64,000 nucleotides of DNA, from positions 1-64,000 of the forward strand of contig JACJXK010000004.1 in the NCBI GenBank assembly GCA_020636675.1, given 5' to 3'. The notes under the pieces were generated by a model. That model did no database searches and was not told the DNA's origin. It worked only from the letters and a program-made list of their open reading frames with translations. Below, in pieces: positions 27,903 through 36,100 of the stretch. Both the position numbers and the translations under genes were made by a program. Origin of the DNA: Prevotellaceae bacterium. Its GTDB lineage: Bacteria; Bacteroidota; Bacteroidia; Bacteroidales; Paludibacteraceae. How positions within the stretch are numbered: position 1 is the first letter of the stretch; each line of letters starts with the position of its first letter.

Positions 27903-28877
27903 ATGAATAAGAAAAAAATAGTTATATTACTCTTAGCGATACTCCCATTCCTAAAATCCACGGCTCAGGAGGAGATTGTGTATGACCAATACCATTTCAA
28001 TTACTATTTGGTCAATCCGGCTGTGGCAGGAGCGGAGCGATGCTCGCATCTGATGCTGACCGGTAAGTTCCAATGGGTGGGCATGGACGATGCTCCGATG
28101 ACCCAATCGTTGAGTTTCAGAACAAGGGTTCTGAAAAATGTGGGTTTGGGTGCCTACGTATATAATGACAAGAACGGATATTCTTACAGACAAGGAGGCC
28201 AGGCAACGTTTGCCTATCACATCCCGTTGTCAGAAAACAGTGGCTATTTCATGAAGGAACGCTCCATAGACCGTCAGTTGTCTTTTGGTGTGTCTGCGGT
28301 GGTAAGCCATTATGGATTTTCTGAAAAATTGTTCTCGGAAAAAAATTCGGGTGATCCGGGTATTGGAAATGGAGACACGGATAAGGGCTTCTATTTCAAT
28401 GCCAACTTCGGAACCTATTTCTTGTGGGACAACTTCTTCTTGGGCGTTTCTGCCATGAACTTGATTCCGACCGAAATGACGGAGTTGGGTGCGGGAGAGC
28501 CGGTTCGTCCGATGACCGCATTTGCCTTCTTGGGTTACGATATAGACATGGCTAACAATATGACGATAGAGCCGGGACTGATGTTTAAGGCCGATGAGAA
28601 CGACCAACGTCAGTTGGATGTCAACTTGAAGTTTATGCAGACGTTGCCGGACAATGAGGATTTCTCCTATTGGCTGGAGGCTTCCTACCGTCACTGTCTG
28701 GATGCAGGAAACGTTCAGGCGTTGGCCTTCTATCCGATGGGCGGCATCAGATACAAAGGGTTCCATCTCGGTTATGCCTACACGTTGGGTTTGACGGGAA
28801 TGAACCACCACAACTCAGGATCGCATGAGTTCATGTTGGGTTATTCTTGGTGTATCACGAAACATTTCTGTAGATAA
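27903..28877 (+). CDS. PorP/SprF family outer-membrane protein (second copy)
   Basis: 324 residues with a signal peptide ending LKSTAQ. The mature start has YDQYHFNYYLVNPAVAGAERC, the PorP/SprF entry motif, and the remainder alternates like a beta barrel (KGFYFNANFGTYF, KGFHLGYAYTLGL). It is clearly diverged from the first copy and has its own promoter and terminator. It may serve another type B cargo elsewhere in the genome, or a second step in handling the adhesin. Confidence 0.88.
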   Translation: MNKKKIVILLLAILPFLKSTAQEEIVYDQYHFNYYLVNPAVAGAERCSHLMLTGKFQWVGMDDAPMTQSLSFRTRVLKNVGLGAYVYNDKNGYSYRQGGQATFAYHIPLSENSGYFMKERSIDRQLSFGVSAVVSHYGFSEKLFSEKNSGDPGIGNGDTDKGFYFNANFGTYFLWDNFFLGVSAMNLIPTEMTELGAGEPVRPMTAFAFLGYDIDMANNMTIEPGLMFKADENDQRQLDVNLKFMQTLPDNEDFSYWLEASYRHCLDAGNVQALAFYPMGGIRYKGFHLGYAYTLGLTGMNHHNSGSHEFMLGYSWCITKHFCR

Positions 28878-28900
28878 TTTCTTTATCAGCATAGAGTTAG

Positions 28901-28928
28901 AAAGGTCGGAGTTTTTCCGGCCTTTTTT
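28901..28928 (+). terminator. Terminator after the second porP/sprF gene
   Basis: Ten-base arms aaaggtcgga and tccggccttt (one G-T pair) around a short T-rich loop, followed by a T run. 23 bp after the stop codon. Confidence 0.8.
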
Positions 28929-29521
28929 ATTTTACAGAACAGATATGAGTTCAACAAAAGTGGGGCCTTACTGCCGTTGCGTTCGGCATCTGAATCTTGA
29001 AAATACCAATGCGCAGGTTCTGCCGTAGATATGTTGTGTGAATGTCTTGTTTTCTTGCGTTGAGTATCCTCTTTGCGTAAACAATTCGGTGTGCCGCAGT
29101 CGCGACATTTTCATTTCCTCTTTTTTACAGGGCCGTTGCGCGCATTGAATATTTGATCTTGGTGTTTTTTCTTCAAAATTATTATAGTAACCGTTAAGTA
29201 ATCGTCATAGGTTACTTTTTTGACGATTACTTAGCAGCCGGTCTGATTTTATGGCAGGCAGTATTGTATTTTCAATGCATAGGCGGTGATTAGTTACAAG
29301 AAACAGGGATAATGTATAAAATCCACTGCGGGATGTGTATTTAGGCAAAAATTATAATTGTTTGTGTGTGGTAAAAATGCGTAAATACGCAAATATTTTC
29401 TGGCATGAAAATTATCGCGCCAATTTTTTTCATGCGAAGACTATATTGCCACAGAATCTTTTTTTCAACGTCACCATCTGTATCGTTTCCGTTTCTCCAT
29501 CTAGAGAGAAATGAAAAAGAA
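28929..29521. other. 593-bp convergent intergenic region rich in inverted repeats
   Basis: No open frame here looks like a protein. It holds a perfect 13-bp inverted repeat (29195-29207 / 29221-29233), a tgcgta-aa-tacgca stem at 29378-29391 and a gcatgaaaa/ttttcatgc stem at about 29404-29435. The flanking genes point into it from both sides, so it is not a normal promoter region. Confidence 0.5.
29195..29233. repeat. Perfect 13-bp inverted repeat
   Basis: taagtaatcgtca and tgacgattactta separated by 13 nt. The half site gtaatcgtc recurs at about 38153 in another repeat-rich spacer. Confidence 0.7.
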
Positions 29522-30025
29522 CTACTCTGCTTTTCCTGATTCAGAAACCTCGTTCCTAATCCATTTCATTTTTTCTTTGATGACATAGACAATCAGCCAT
29601 CCGATTGTGAAAGTGGTAAAAAATACAGCTAAAAGGTAACAGCCAACAACCAAACTACACATAAAAACTGTAGCAGTAATGTAGGTCTCCTGGAAATGAA
29701 ATGCCCCTATTACCCACAACGCAACAATAACAAGGAAAATGAATGAATTTACATATAATGAAAATCGGAAGATTGTGCTTAGAATAGATTTATTAAGAGA
29801 CAAATCAGAAGCGATTCTTCGTCCACCCGACCATAGCAAATAGACAAATACCAATGGGGTCACTATGCAACCGGGAAACCAAAGGAATTTTCCTCCACTT
29901 ATGGCTACGCTAACGTTGATAGGGGAGAAAAGAGAGAAGGTTAATGCCATCCAAGAAAATAGCAGTCCTATCGGAAACCCGATTAGAAGAGCCATCTTTG
30001 ATCCGATTTTATAGATTGATTTCAT
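29522..30025 (-). CDS. Hypothetical inner-membrane protein, four predicted TM segments
   Basis: 167 residues with four hydrophobic stretches at about 12-33, 46-66, 85-108 and 118-147, and a charged cytoplasmic-looking tail ending RNEVSESGKAE. I recognise no family motif. Base composition is AT-rich compared with the ATPase gene that precedes it on the same strand. It lies alone between repeat-rich spacers. Function unknown; it could be a remnant of accessory DNA or a small stress-related membrane protein. Confidence 0.6.
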   Translation of the reverse strand: MKSIYKIGSKMALLIGFPIGLLFSWMALTFSLFSPINVSVAISGGKFLWFPGCIVTPLVFVYLLWSGGRRIASDLSLNKSILSTIFRFSLYVNSFIFLVIVALWVIGAFHFQETYITATVFMCSLVVGCYLLAVFFTTFTIGWLIVYVIKEKMKWIRNEVSESGKAE

Positions 30026-30082
30026 TGATTGTTATCTGATTTATTATAAGGGCAACCACATTTACTTGGTAACCTTTTCCGG

Positions 30083-30100
30083 CATGGCGTCTTTGGCTAA
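30083..30100. repeat. 18-bp direct repeat, left copy
   Basis: catggcgtctttggctaa, identical to 32030-32047. The two copies flank the ATPase/PD-(D/E)XK gene, about 1.95 kb apart, and weaker similarity extends some 15 bases upstream of each. Confidence 0.8.
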
Positions 30101-30162
30101 CGTTGATTTCCAATTTGCTATATCGGAGCTAAAAGCAAAACTCCTCGTTCGTCATGAAAATT

Positions 30163-31905
30163 TCACAACTTCACCTCTTCCTCGCCATACCGCACCAGTT
30201 CGTGCGCACGGAAGACGAAGTACAGGCCTCTCAGCTCCGTGCCGTAAAGGACGGAGGCTATCTGTTTATCTCCTGTATATTGCAGAAGCTGCGCTTTCGC
30301 ATCGGATTCCATCTTCGCTATCTGCTCGTCGGAGGCGTCGGCCTTGGCATATTTGAGTTCGATGAGATAGCTGAACTTCGCTCGGTTGTCCTCCCTTCCG
30401 TTGGGCGAGAGGAGCAGGTCGCAGAAGCCTTTGTTCAGCTCCACCTCCGGCCGAACGGCATAATATTGGTTGATGCAGAGCAGCGCGCGCAGAAAACCCT
30501 GCACGTCCGCCTCGCGGTCTATCGAGTTGCGTATGCTGCTGTATTTGGAGTAAAGGTCGCCGAGCAAGAGCACGGCACCTTCCCACTCTCCGTCTATCGC
30601 CATTTTGACGATGGAATCGTCCAATGCGATGCGCTCGTCATTGATACGGAAACCTTCGTCCTCGGCTATGTTCAAGAGATAATTGAGATACATCTGGCGC
30701 ATCGTGTTGTTCGGCACCCGAAGTATAGTCCTTCCATAACGGTCCTCGCCAGCAAAGGTCAGCAGACCGTAGTAGAAAAGCAGGCTCACGAAGTTGTCCG
30801 CCTTCTTCAACTCCTCGGCGGGGAATGAGATGACGATGTTGCCCGTGGTCTCGTTCGTGTTGGCCAGCTGGCGGATGATGTCGATGCGTCGCTGGCGGTC
30901 GGCCGGATCCTCCACGTCGAGCAGCATACGCAGCTTCGGGAAGTCCGTCGCCACGTTGCGGTCCAGCATCTCGTCAGGTGCCTGATCGCACAGCAAAATG
31001 TTACTCATGTAAAACAGAACCATATTGCTGTTATACATGGGCGATTCCTTGCCATAGCATCTTTTGGAGAAACAGTAGTTGTCATACCACGGTTTCATCT
31101 CTTCTACAATCACGTTCGTAGGTCGTTTTATGCGGCCTTCGACACGATAATATTCAATCATCGCACGCACTTCTTCCTCCGTGAATCCGATGATTTTATG
31201 GAACGGAGACAATAGCGATATGTTCGTGCCGATGTTGAAGCCGGAGGTCAAGTCATCGTATGTGATGGGGCTCACGCCCGTGAGGTAGATGCGGTCGAAG
31301 CTCGGCTTGCACACCTGAAAGAAGTCTCGGTAGAAGCCCGTGCCGTGCGTGATGGCCTTGAACTTCTCCTTTCCGTGGATGGAAAGAATCGTATTTGAAA
31401 AATTGTCGTATTCGTCGATGAAGAGGTAAACGGGGATGCCTTTCCTGCGGGCATAAAACGTCAGTTTCTTCATCATCTCACTGAGAAACTTTTGCTTCAT
31501 GATGTCCGCTATCTCCTCTTCCGAATAGATAGCATTGTATTTTTGCAGAAAACCTTGAATATCGTTAGCACAAGCGGTATGAAAACCATCTTCCAATTCT
31601 TCCAGATTCTTTTTAATAGTGGAGAAGTCGAACTTCAGCACCATGTATCTGCCAGCCTCCTTGGTGGGGTGCTGACCGATGTAGAGGTCACCAAACAGCT
31701 CGTTGAAACACTCCTTGTTGTTGATGTCGTAATACTCCGCCAGCATGTTGCTGAAGATGCTTTTGCCGAAGCGGCGCGGGCGGAGAAGGAAGATGAAGTT
31801 GGCAATGTTTTCCAAGTCGGGAATGATCTCCGATTTGTCCACAAAGTAAAAATTCTCGGTGATGATTTTCCGAAAATCAGATATTCCGTAAGGAAGTCGT
31901 TTCAT
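30163..31905 (-). CDS. ATPase (PF09820-type) with C-terminal PD-(D/E)XK domain
   Basis: 580 residues starting MKRLPYGISDFRKI, typical of a family present in many copies in Bacteroidota genomes. The P-loop is the atypical LLRPRRFGKS, with Walker B YLFIDEYDN and the conserved GVSPITYDDLTSGFNI. The C-terminal 120 residues have a PD-(D/E)XK nuclease-like core with GFCDLLLSPN and YLIELKYAK. The biological role of the family is not established; mobile-element or defence links have been suggested. The 3' half looks more GC-rich than its neighbours, and direct repeats flank the gene, both hinting at lateral gain. Long open frames on the opposite strand here are shadows. Confidence 0.9.
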   Translation of the reverse strand: MKRLPYGISDFRKIITENFYFVDKSEIIPDLENIANFIFLLRPRRFGKSIFSNMLAEYYDINNKECFNELFGDLYIGQHPTKEAGRYMVLKFDFSTIKKNLEELEDGFHTACANDIQGFLQKYNAIYSEEEIADIMKQKFLSEMMKKLTFYARRKGIPVYLFIDEYDNFSNTILSIHGKEKFKAITHGTGFYRDFFQVCKPSFDRIYLTGVSPITYDDLTSGFNIGTNISLLSPFHKIIGFTEEEVRAMIEYYRVEGRIKRPTNVIVEEMKPWYDNYCFSKRCYGKESPMYNSNMVLFYMSNILLCDQAPDEMLDRNVATDFPKLRMLLDVEDPADRQRRIDIIRQLANTNETTGNIVISFPAEELKKADNFVSLLFYYGLLTFAGEDRYGRTILRVPNNTMRQMYLNYLLNIAEDEGFRINDERIALDDSIVKMAIDGEWEGAVLLLGDLYSKYSSIRNSIDREADVQGFLRALLCINQYYAVRPEVELNKGFCDLLLSPNGREDNRAKFSYLIELKYAKADASDEQIAKMESDAKAQLLQYTGDKQIASVLYGTELRGLYFVFRAHELVRYGEEEVKL

Positions 31906-32029
31906 ATCTCTTTCTTTTTGTGTTTTACCTCTATGGCAAAGGTAACAATTTTATCCATTGGATTGAGAGATTGATTAAATTGATTGGATTGAAAATCAGG
32001 AGGGATGGATTGGCAAACATCTTATCAGA

Positions 32030-32047
32030 CATGGCGTCTTTGGCTAA
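32030..32047. repeat. 18-bp direct repeat, right copy
   Basis: catggcgtctttggctaa, identical to 30083-30100 on the other side of the ATPase gene. It lies 12 bp before the 36-bp palindrome. Confidence 0.8.
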
Positions 32048-32058
32048 ATAGAGGCAGA

Positions 32059-32094
32059 GACACGAGAGACGCAAAATTTTGCGTCTCTCGTGTC
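32059..32094. repeat. Perfect 36-bp palindrome
   Basis: Two 18-base arms (gacacgagagacgcaaaa and its exact complement) with no loop. No T run follows on either strand beyond the central aaaatttt, so it is not an ordinary terminator. Confidence 0.85.
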
Positions 32095-32183
32095 GTCGCT
32101 TCTAAAACGGAGAAGCGAAATACGTTTCGCCGAATGGTTCGGACAGCACACAACGCCCAATTAAGCGACCGTCAAAAAACAAC

Positions 32184-32370
32184 AACTTGTGCCGATTTTG
32201 ACAAAATGGCCATAGACATTATCTATTTGTGATGGGAAAGTGCTTGTTGTTGCCAGCGATTCTGGAGATATGGCACGTTCTCTCCTTCTCGGCCAAAGGC
32301 GAGTGCTCGTCTGTCGATGGGTGAGGCGTTTTAAAAATCCTGTCCATCCTGTGAATCCTGTCTGAGAATC
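32184..32370. repeat. Dispersed intergenic repeat, copy 1
   Basis: Begins with aacttgtgccgattttga (identical at 38169-38186) and ends with atcctgtgaatcctgtct (identical near 38273-38290). Between them is a related gtgctcgtctgtc...gtgagg block. Copy 1 carries about 65 extra bases after the first block. Confidence 0.7.
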
Positions 32371-32493
32371 TTCGGGATATTTTGCTATTGCGCTGCTGGA
32401 AATTACATATCACGGGATGTCCTTTTTATAATCACTAAGAGAAGAGAGGATGAGTCAGATGATGGGAAAATTGTGTTTTATAGTTGTGTCTGT

Positions 32494-34215
32494 TTATATG
32501 TCAACCATCACATTCCCTATTTGAGATTTAACTTCCTCGAAATTTCCGTCGAGCAGTTTGCGGTACATGGAATGTATAAAACCCATCATCTGCTTTACTT
32601 CGGTACGTGCCGGCAGAATCAGGGCATTCGCATCTGTATGTAGGTTGACGAGAACCGGACCATTATAGGCAAAAGCCTCCGCGACGGCATCGGCGACGTA
32701 TTCGGGATGTGTAACGGTAATTGCATGGACGTTATTTGCCTCGGCCACTTTCTGGAAGTCCGGATTCTGCATATCTACCTGCCAATCAGGTAACCCTTCT
32801 GCTTCCATTTCCAACTTAACCATGCCCAATGAACGGTTGTTATAGACGAAAATCTTTATCGGTAGTTGGTACTGCATCACAGTGGATAGTTCACCCAATG
32901 CCATGGACAAACCTCCATCGCCACAAAGACACACCACTTGTCGGTCGGGACAAGCCAATGCGGCCCCTATGGCATGAGGAAGTGCATTTCCCATCGATCC
33001 GTGATTGAAAGATCCTATCATGGATCGTGTGCGGAAGGAGGTCAGATATCGTGCCGCCCACACACAGTTCATCCCTGTGTCTATGGTAAAAACAGCATTC
33101 TTGTCGGCTTGCCGGTCTATTACAGTAGTAACATATTCTGGCGAAATGTAGTATTCTTTACCTTGGTTGGATGCTTGTCTGGCGAGATGTTTCAATACGG
33201 TCTGGTATTGGTTGACTTTCTGTGTCAGAAACTCATTATTCGCTTTCTTCTCCAACTTAGGCAACAGTAGGCTTAACGTTTGCTTTACATCACCATGAAG
33301 GGATAGATGGACATTTGTCCGCCGTCCTATGTTCTCCGGACGTATGTCAATCTGTGCCGTCCAAGTCTTTTCCGGTAAGAACCAAGAGTAAGGGAAGTCG
33401 GTGCCCAGCATCAGCAGGACATCCGCTTCAAATACCGCATTATTGGCAGATGGTACTCCCAACAATGCCGTTATCCCGACAATGTTGGGCTGTCCGTCCA
33501 TTACTTGCATCTTCCCTTTGAAGGAGCTGACGATCGGCGCTTGTAGAAGCGATGACAGTTGTAATAATTCATCTCCTGCATCCTGACAGCCGGCGCCACA
33601 GAAAAGGGTTATTTTCTTGCTTCCATTCAGCTTCTTCGCCAATAGGTCAATGTCCGGTTGGGCAGGTATGACGGTTTCATTGTCAATCCGCTGAATGGGA
33701 AGTATCTCTGTCGGAAAAGCATCTTGCGAAGAGACATCGCCAGGCAGGCCTACAACTGCAACCCCGTTCTTCCCGCTTGCGGCCAACATTGCGCTACGCA
33801 TCATACGGAATGCTTGTTCCGGTGTGTTTGCTATCTCATTATAGACGCTACAATCTTCGAATAATTTCAGCGGTTCCGTTTCTTGAAAAAAGGAAGTGCC
33901 GGCCATTGCAGACACCTCTGTCGAAGCTAAGGCCAAAACTGGAGCGTAAGATCTGTTTGCATCGTAAAGCCCATTAATGAGATGTACATGTCCCGGTCCG
34001 CTACTTCCGGCACAGCACGCTAGCCTTCCGGTTAGCTGAGCCTCTGCACTTGCTGCATATGCGCCCGTCTCTTCATGGCGCACATGAATCCACTTCAGCT
34101 TTTCGCTTTTTTTTATGGCATGATTCACATGATTGAGGCTGTCGCCCGTTATGGCATAGAAGTGCTTAACTCCAGCCTCTTCTAACATTTTCACAAATTG
34201 ATCTGCAACTTTCAT
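32494..34215 (-). CDS. poxB: Pyruvate oxidase / thiamine-diphosphate-dependent enzyme, PoxB-like
   Basis: 573 residues in the three-domain layout of the acetolactate synthase/pyruvate oxidase superfamily. ITGDSLN and RHEETGAYAA (with the TPP-activating Glu at about residue 48) lie at the N-terminus. CAGSSGPGHVHLINGLYDANR follows, then a central FAD-type domain, and the TPP motif CGDGGLSMALGEL...NN in the C-terminal third. The N-terminal 170 residues read closest to E. coli PoxB, which oxidises pyruvate to acetate and CO2 and passes electrons to quinone. The C-terminal membrane-binding tail differs, so the electron acceptor is uncertain. A related TPP-dependent decarboxylase remains possible. 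Single gene, no obvious promoter box. Confidence 0.8.
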   Translation of the reverse strand: MKVADQFVKMLEEAGVKHFYAITGDSLNHVNHAIKKSEKLKWIHVRHEETGAYAASAEAQLTGRLACCAGSSGPGHVHLINGLYDANRSYAPVLALASTEVSAMAGTSFFQETEPLKLFEDCSVYNEIANTPEQAFRMMRSAMLAASGKNGVAVVGLPGDVSSQDAFPTEILPIQRIDNETVIPAQPDIDLLAKKLNGSKKITLFCGAGCQDAGDELLQLSSLLQAPIVSSFKGKMQVMDGQPNIVGITALLGVPSANNAVFEADVLLMLGTDFPYSWFLPEKTWTAQIDIRPENIGRRTNVHLSLHGDVKQTLSLLLPKLEKKANNEFLTQKVNQYQTVLKHLARQASNQGKEYYISPEYVTTVIDRQADKNAVFTIDTGMNCVWAARYLTSFRTRSMIGSFNHGSMGNALPHAIGAALACPDRQVVCLCGDGGLSMALGELSTVMQYQLPIKIFVYNNRSLGMVKLEMEAEGLPDWQVDMQNPDFQKVAEANNVHAITVTHPEYVADAVAEAFAYNGPVLVNLHTDANALILPARTEVKQMMGFIHSMYRKLLDGNFEEVKSQIGNVMVDI

Positions 34216-34319
34216 AGCATAAGTTTTCTGTTCTATCCATAAACATAGAACAAAAGGAAAGGGTTCACAAAGAAATAGGTGCAGGTCGGTCTACGCTATG
34301 AGCTATGAATGTTATCGTT

Positions 34320-34994
34320 TCACAAATTTATCCTTGTCGCATCTGCCGATGTATAAAAATCCTCTCGTTGAAGTAGAAAATCGACATGCTTTTCTTTTGT
34401 CGGACGGAAGCCTAACTTCTGCAGAAAGTTGCGGGAGTTCACATTGTCTGCATCTGTCGTTGCATATATGTGCAGAAGATTGAGTTTGCCAAATGCAGAA
34501 TCCAGCATTTGTCGGACGGCTTCGCTGGTCAGGTTCCGATTTCGATATTCTTCACACGTTGCATAACCAATCTGACCCTTTCGGTTTGATTCGCCATGTG
34601 ATTCCATCGACAGTTCGTATAGGTTTATTATCCCCACATACTTGTTCGTGCCTTTCATCCGGCACAACCAGTTGCAGCCACCATGCTTGGGCGAATATAA
34701 GAGATAGTTCAGCCAAAAATCTACGTGATCGACCAACATCGTCTCATTCTTGTGTTTTTCGGTGACAAATGGATTCTCGTCCGAACGGAACATCTTGAGA
34801 ATGCGAAAGAAATTATATTCGGACAACATCTCATATTCCAGATGCTCGGATGTCGGCAAATCCGTAAACGGGAAAGATACATTGGGGTGTGTGCTTCTGA
34901 AACGGACATAAAATGGATTTTGTCTTTCATGGTATAAAGAATTGAGATGCCCACGCAATTCGGTATCAGATTCGGATTTTGAATGTTGTTCCAT
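34320..34994 (-). CDS. GNAT-family N-acetyltransferase (RimJ/RimL-like)
   Basis: 224 residues. The second half has the GNAT acetyl-CoA site: GQIGYATCEEYRNRNLTSEAVRQML corresponds to beta4 and motif A (R/QxxGxG/A replaced by RNRNLTSEA). LHIYATTDADNVNSRNFLQKLGF is the typical motif B with the Asn and the LGF end. This arrangement is that of ribosomal-protein-type or small-molecule acetyltransferases. It lies 104 bp upstream of poxB on the same strand; a functional link is not evident. The substrate is unknown. Confidence 0.8.
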   Translation of the reverse strand: MEQHSKSESDTELRGHLNSLYHERQNPFYVRFRSTHPNVSFPFTDLPTSEHLEYEMLSEYNFFRILKMFRSDENPFVTEKHKNETMLVDHVDFWLNYLLYSPKHGGCNWLCRMKGTNKYVGIINLYELSMESHGESNRKGQIGYATCEEYRNRNLTSEAVRQMLDSAFGKLNLLHIYATTDADNVNSRNFLQKLGFRPTKEKHVDFLLQREDFYTSADATRINL

Positions 34995-35021
34995 TAAGGT
35001 GTTGTTTTAGATTCTAAGAAA

Positions 35022-35050
35022 AAAGGCGGAGAACTATGTTCTCCGCCTTT
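35022..35050 (-). terminator. Terminator after the oxidoreductase beta gene
   Basis: 13-bp perfect stem aaaggcggagaac / gttctccgccttt with a 3-nt loop (35035-35037), A and T flanks on both sides. It follows the korB-like stop at 35072. Confidence 0.85.
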
Positions 35051-35071
35051 GGCAGACGCATTTAAAATGCA

Positions 35072-36076
35072 TTATTTCACTTCCCAAGTGTCGTTGGTCA
35101 TCAATAACTCTTGGAAGTTGTGGTACTTCTTCTTTCCTTTTACATCTTCTATCTGAGCCTCTACGGCGTCGTTGTAGGTTGGAGCCTCCACGTCGCGGAT
35201 GACACCTAAAGCGACAGGGAAATCAGGTCCTTCCATCAGAGCCAACTTCAATTGCAGGGTGTTGTCCTCGCAATGTGCGTCGTGAACCAAAAGGTCCTTC
35301 TCTGTGATGCCGTTCTCGCCAATCTTTACCACCTTCAATCCGAAACCTTCCTGCATGAGACCAAACTCGTTGTTCTCGCCAAAAATCATCGGTTTGCCGT
35401 GCTGTAAGTAGATGGCATTCTTCTTACGTCCTTCTGCTGAGTAGACGCTCTCATGTGTGCCTTCGTTGAAGATGACGCAGTTTTGGAGTATCTCACAAAC
35501 GGAAGCACCTCTATGTGCCTGAGCGGCCTTCATCACCTCGATGGTGCCGGGAGCATCAGTGGCTACGGCACGTGCGAAGAAATGTCCGCGGGCTCCGAAG
35601 CAAAGTTCTGCCGGACGGAATGGATCTTCCACCGTTCCATAAGGAGATGACTTGCTGACAAATCCACGTGGAGAGGTTGGGGAGTATTGACCTTTTGTCA
35701 GACCGTAGATACGGTTGTTCAAAAGAATCATGTTCATGTCGATGTTACGACGGTTGGCGTGGATGAAGTGGTTACCACCGATGGCCAGACCATCACCATC
35801 GCCCGAGACCTGCCATACGGTCAAGTTCGGATTTGCTACCTTACAACCTGTTGCGATGGCTGCGGCACGTCCGTGGATGGTGTTCATTCCGTAAGTGGCC
35901 ATATAGTGTGGCAGACGGCTGGAGCAGCCGATACCTGAAATGACGGCTGTGTCATACGGTGCAATACCGATTTCTGCCATTGCCTTTTGCAGTGAAGCCA
36001 AAAAGAAGTGATCACCGCATCCGGGACACCAACGTGGTTGTCCTTTCTTGAAGTCTTTTGCTGTATATTCGCTCAT
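35072..36076 (-). CDS. korB: 2-oxoacid:ferredoxin oxidoreductase, beta subunit
   Basis: 334 residues. Binds thiamine diphosphate and a [4Fe-4S] cluster and, with the alpha-gamma subunit, decarboxylates a 2-oxoacid to its CoA ester while reducing ferredoxin. The CPGCGDH motif at about residue 18 supplies cluster cysteines. ISGIGCSSRLPHY and GDGDGLAIGGNHFIHANRRN with LLNNRIYGLTKGQ form the TPP/Mg site. It follows the alpha-gamma gene by 24 bp. 2-oxoglutarate (Kor) is the most likely substrate given the two-subunit form, but 2-oxoisovalerate or pyruvate cannot be excluded. Confidence 0.92.
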   Translation of the reverse strand: MSEYTAKDFKKGQPRWCPGCGDHFFLASLQKAMAEIGIAPYDTAVISGIGCSSRLPHYMATYGMNTIHGRAAAIATGCKVANPNLTVWQVSGDGDGLAIGGNHFIHANRRNIDMNMILLNNRIYGLTKGQYSPTSPRGFVSKSSPYGTVEDPFRPAELCFGARGHFFARAVATDAPGTIEVMKAAQAHRGASVCEILQNCVIFNEGTHESVYSAEGRKKNAIYLQHGKPMIFGENNEFGLMQEGFGLKVVKIGENGITEKDLLVHDAHCEDNTLQLKLALMEGPDFPVALGVIRDVEAPTYNDAVEAQIEDVKGKKKYHNFQELLMTNDTWEVK

Positions 36077-36100
36077 TTTTCTTTTCTCTTAAATCGGTTA

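Larger units (their letters stand above)
32048..32493. other. Repeat-rich 446-bp spacer downstream of poxB
   Basis: No gene is supported. The spacer contains a perfect 36-bp palindrome, a gcgaaa-tacg-tttcgc stem near 32115-32130, and a dispersed repeat copy from 32184 to about 32370 related to the spacer at 38.2 kb. Confidence 0.6.

Noticed and set aside
30154..30828. Open frame of 224 codons opposite the ATPase gene
   Set aside because: It is a shadow of the minus-strand PF09820/PD-(D/E)XK gene, which has family motifs throughout; GC-rich third positions keep the opposite frame open.
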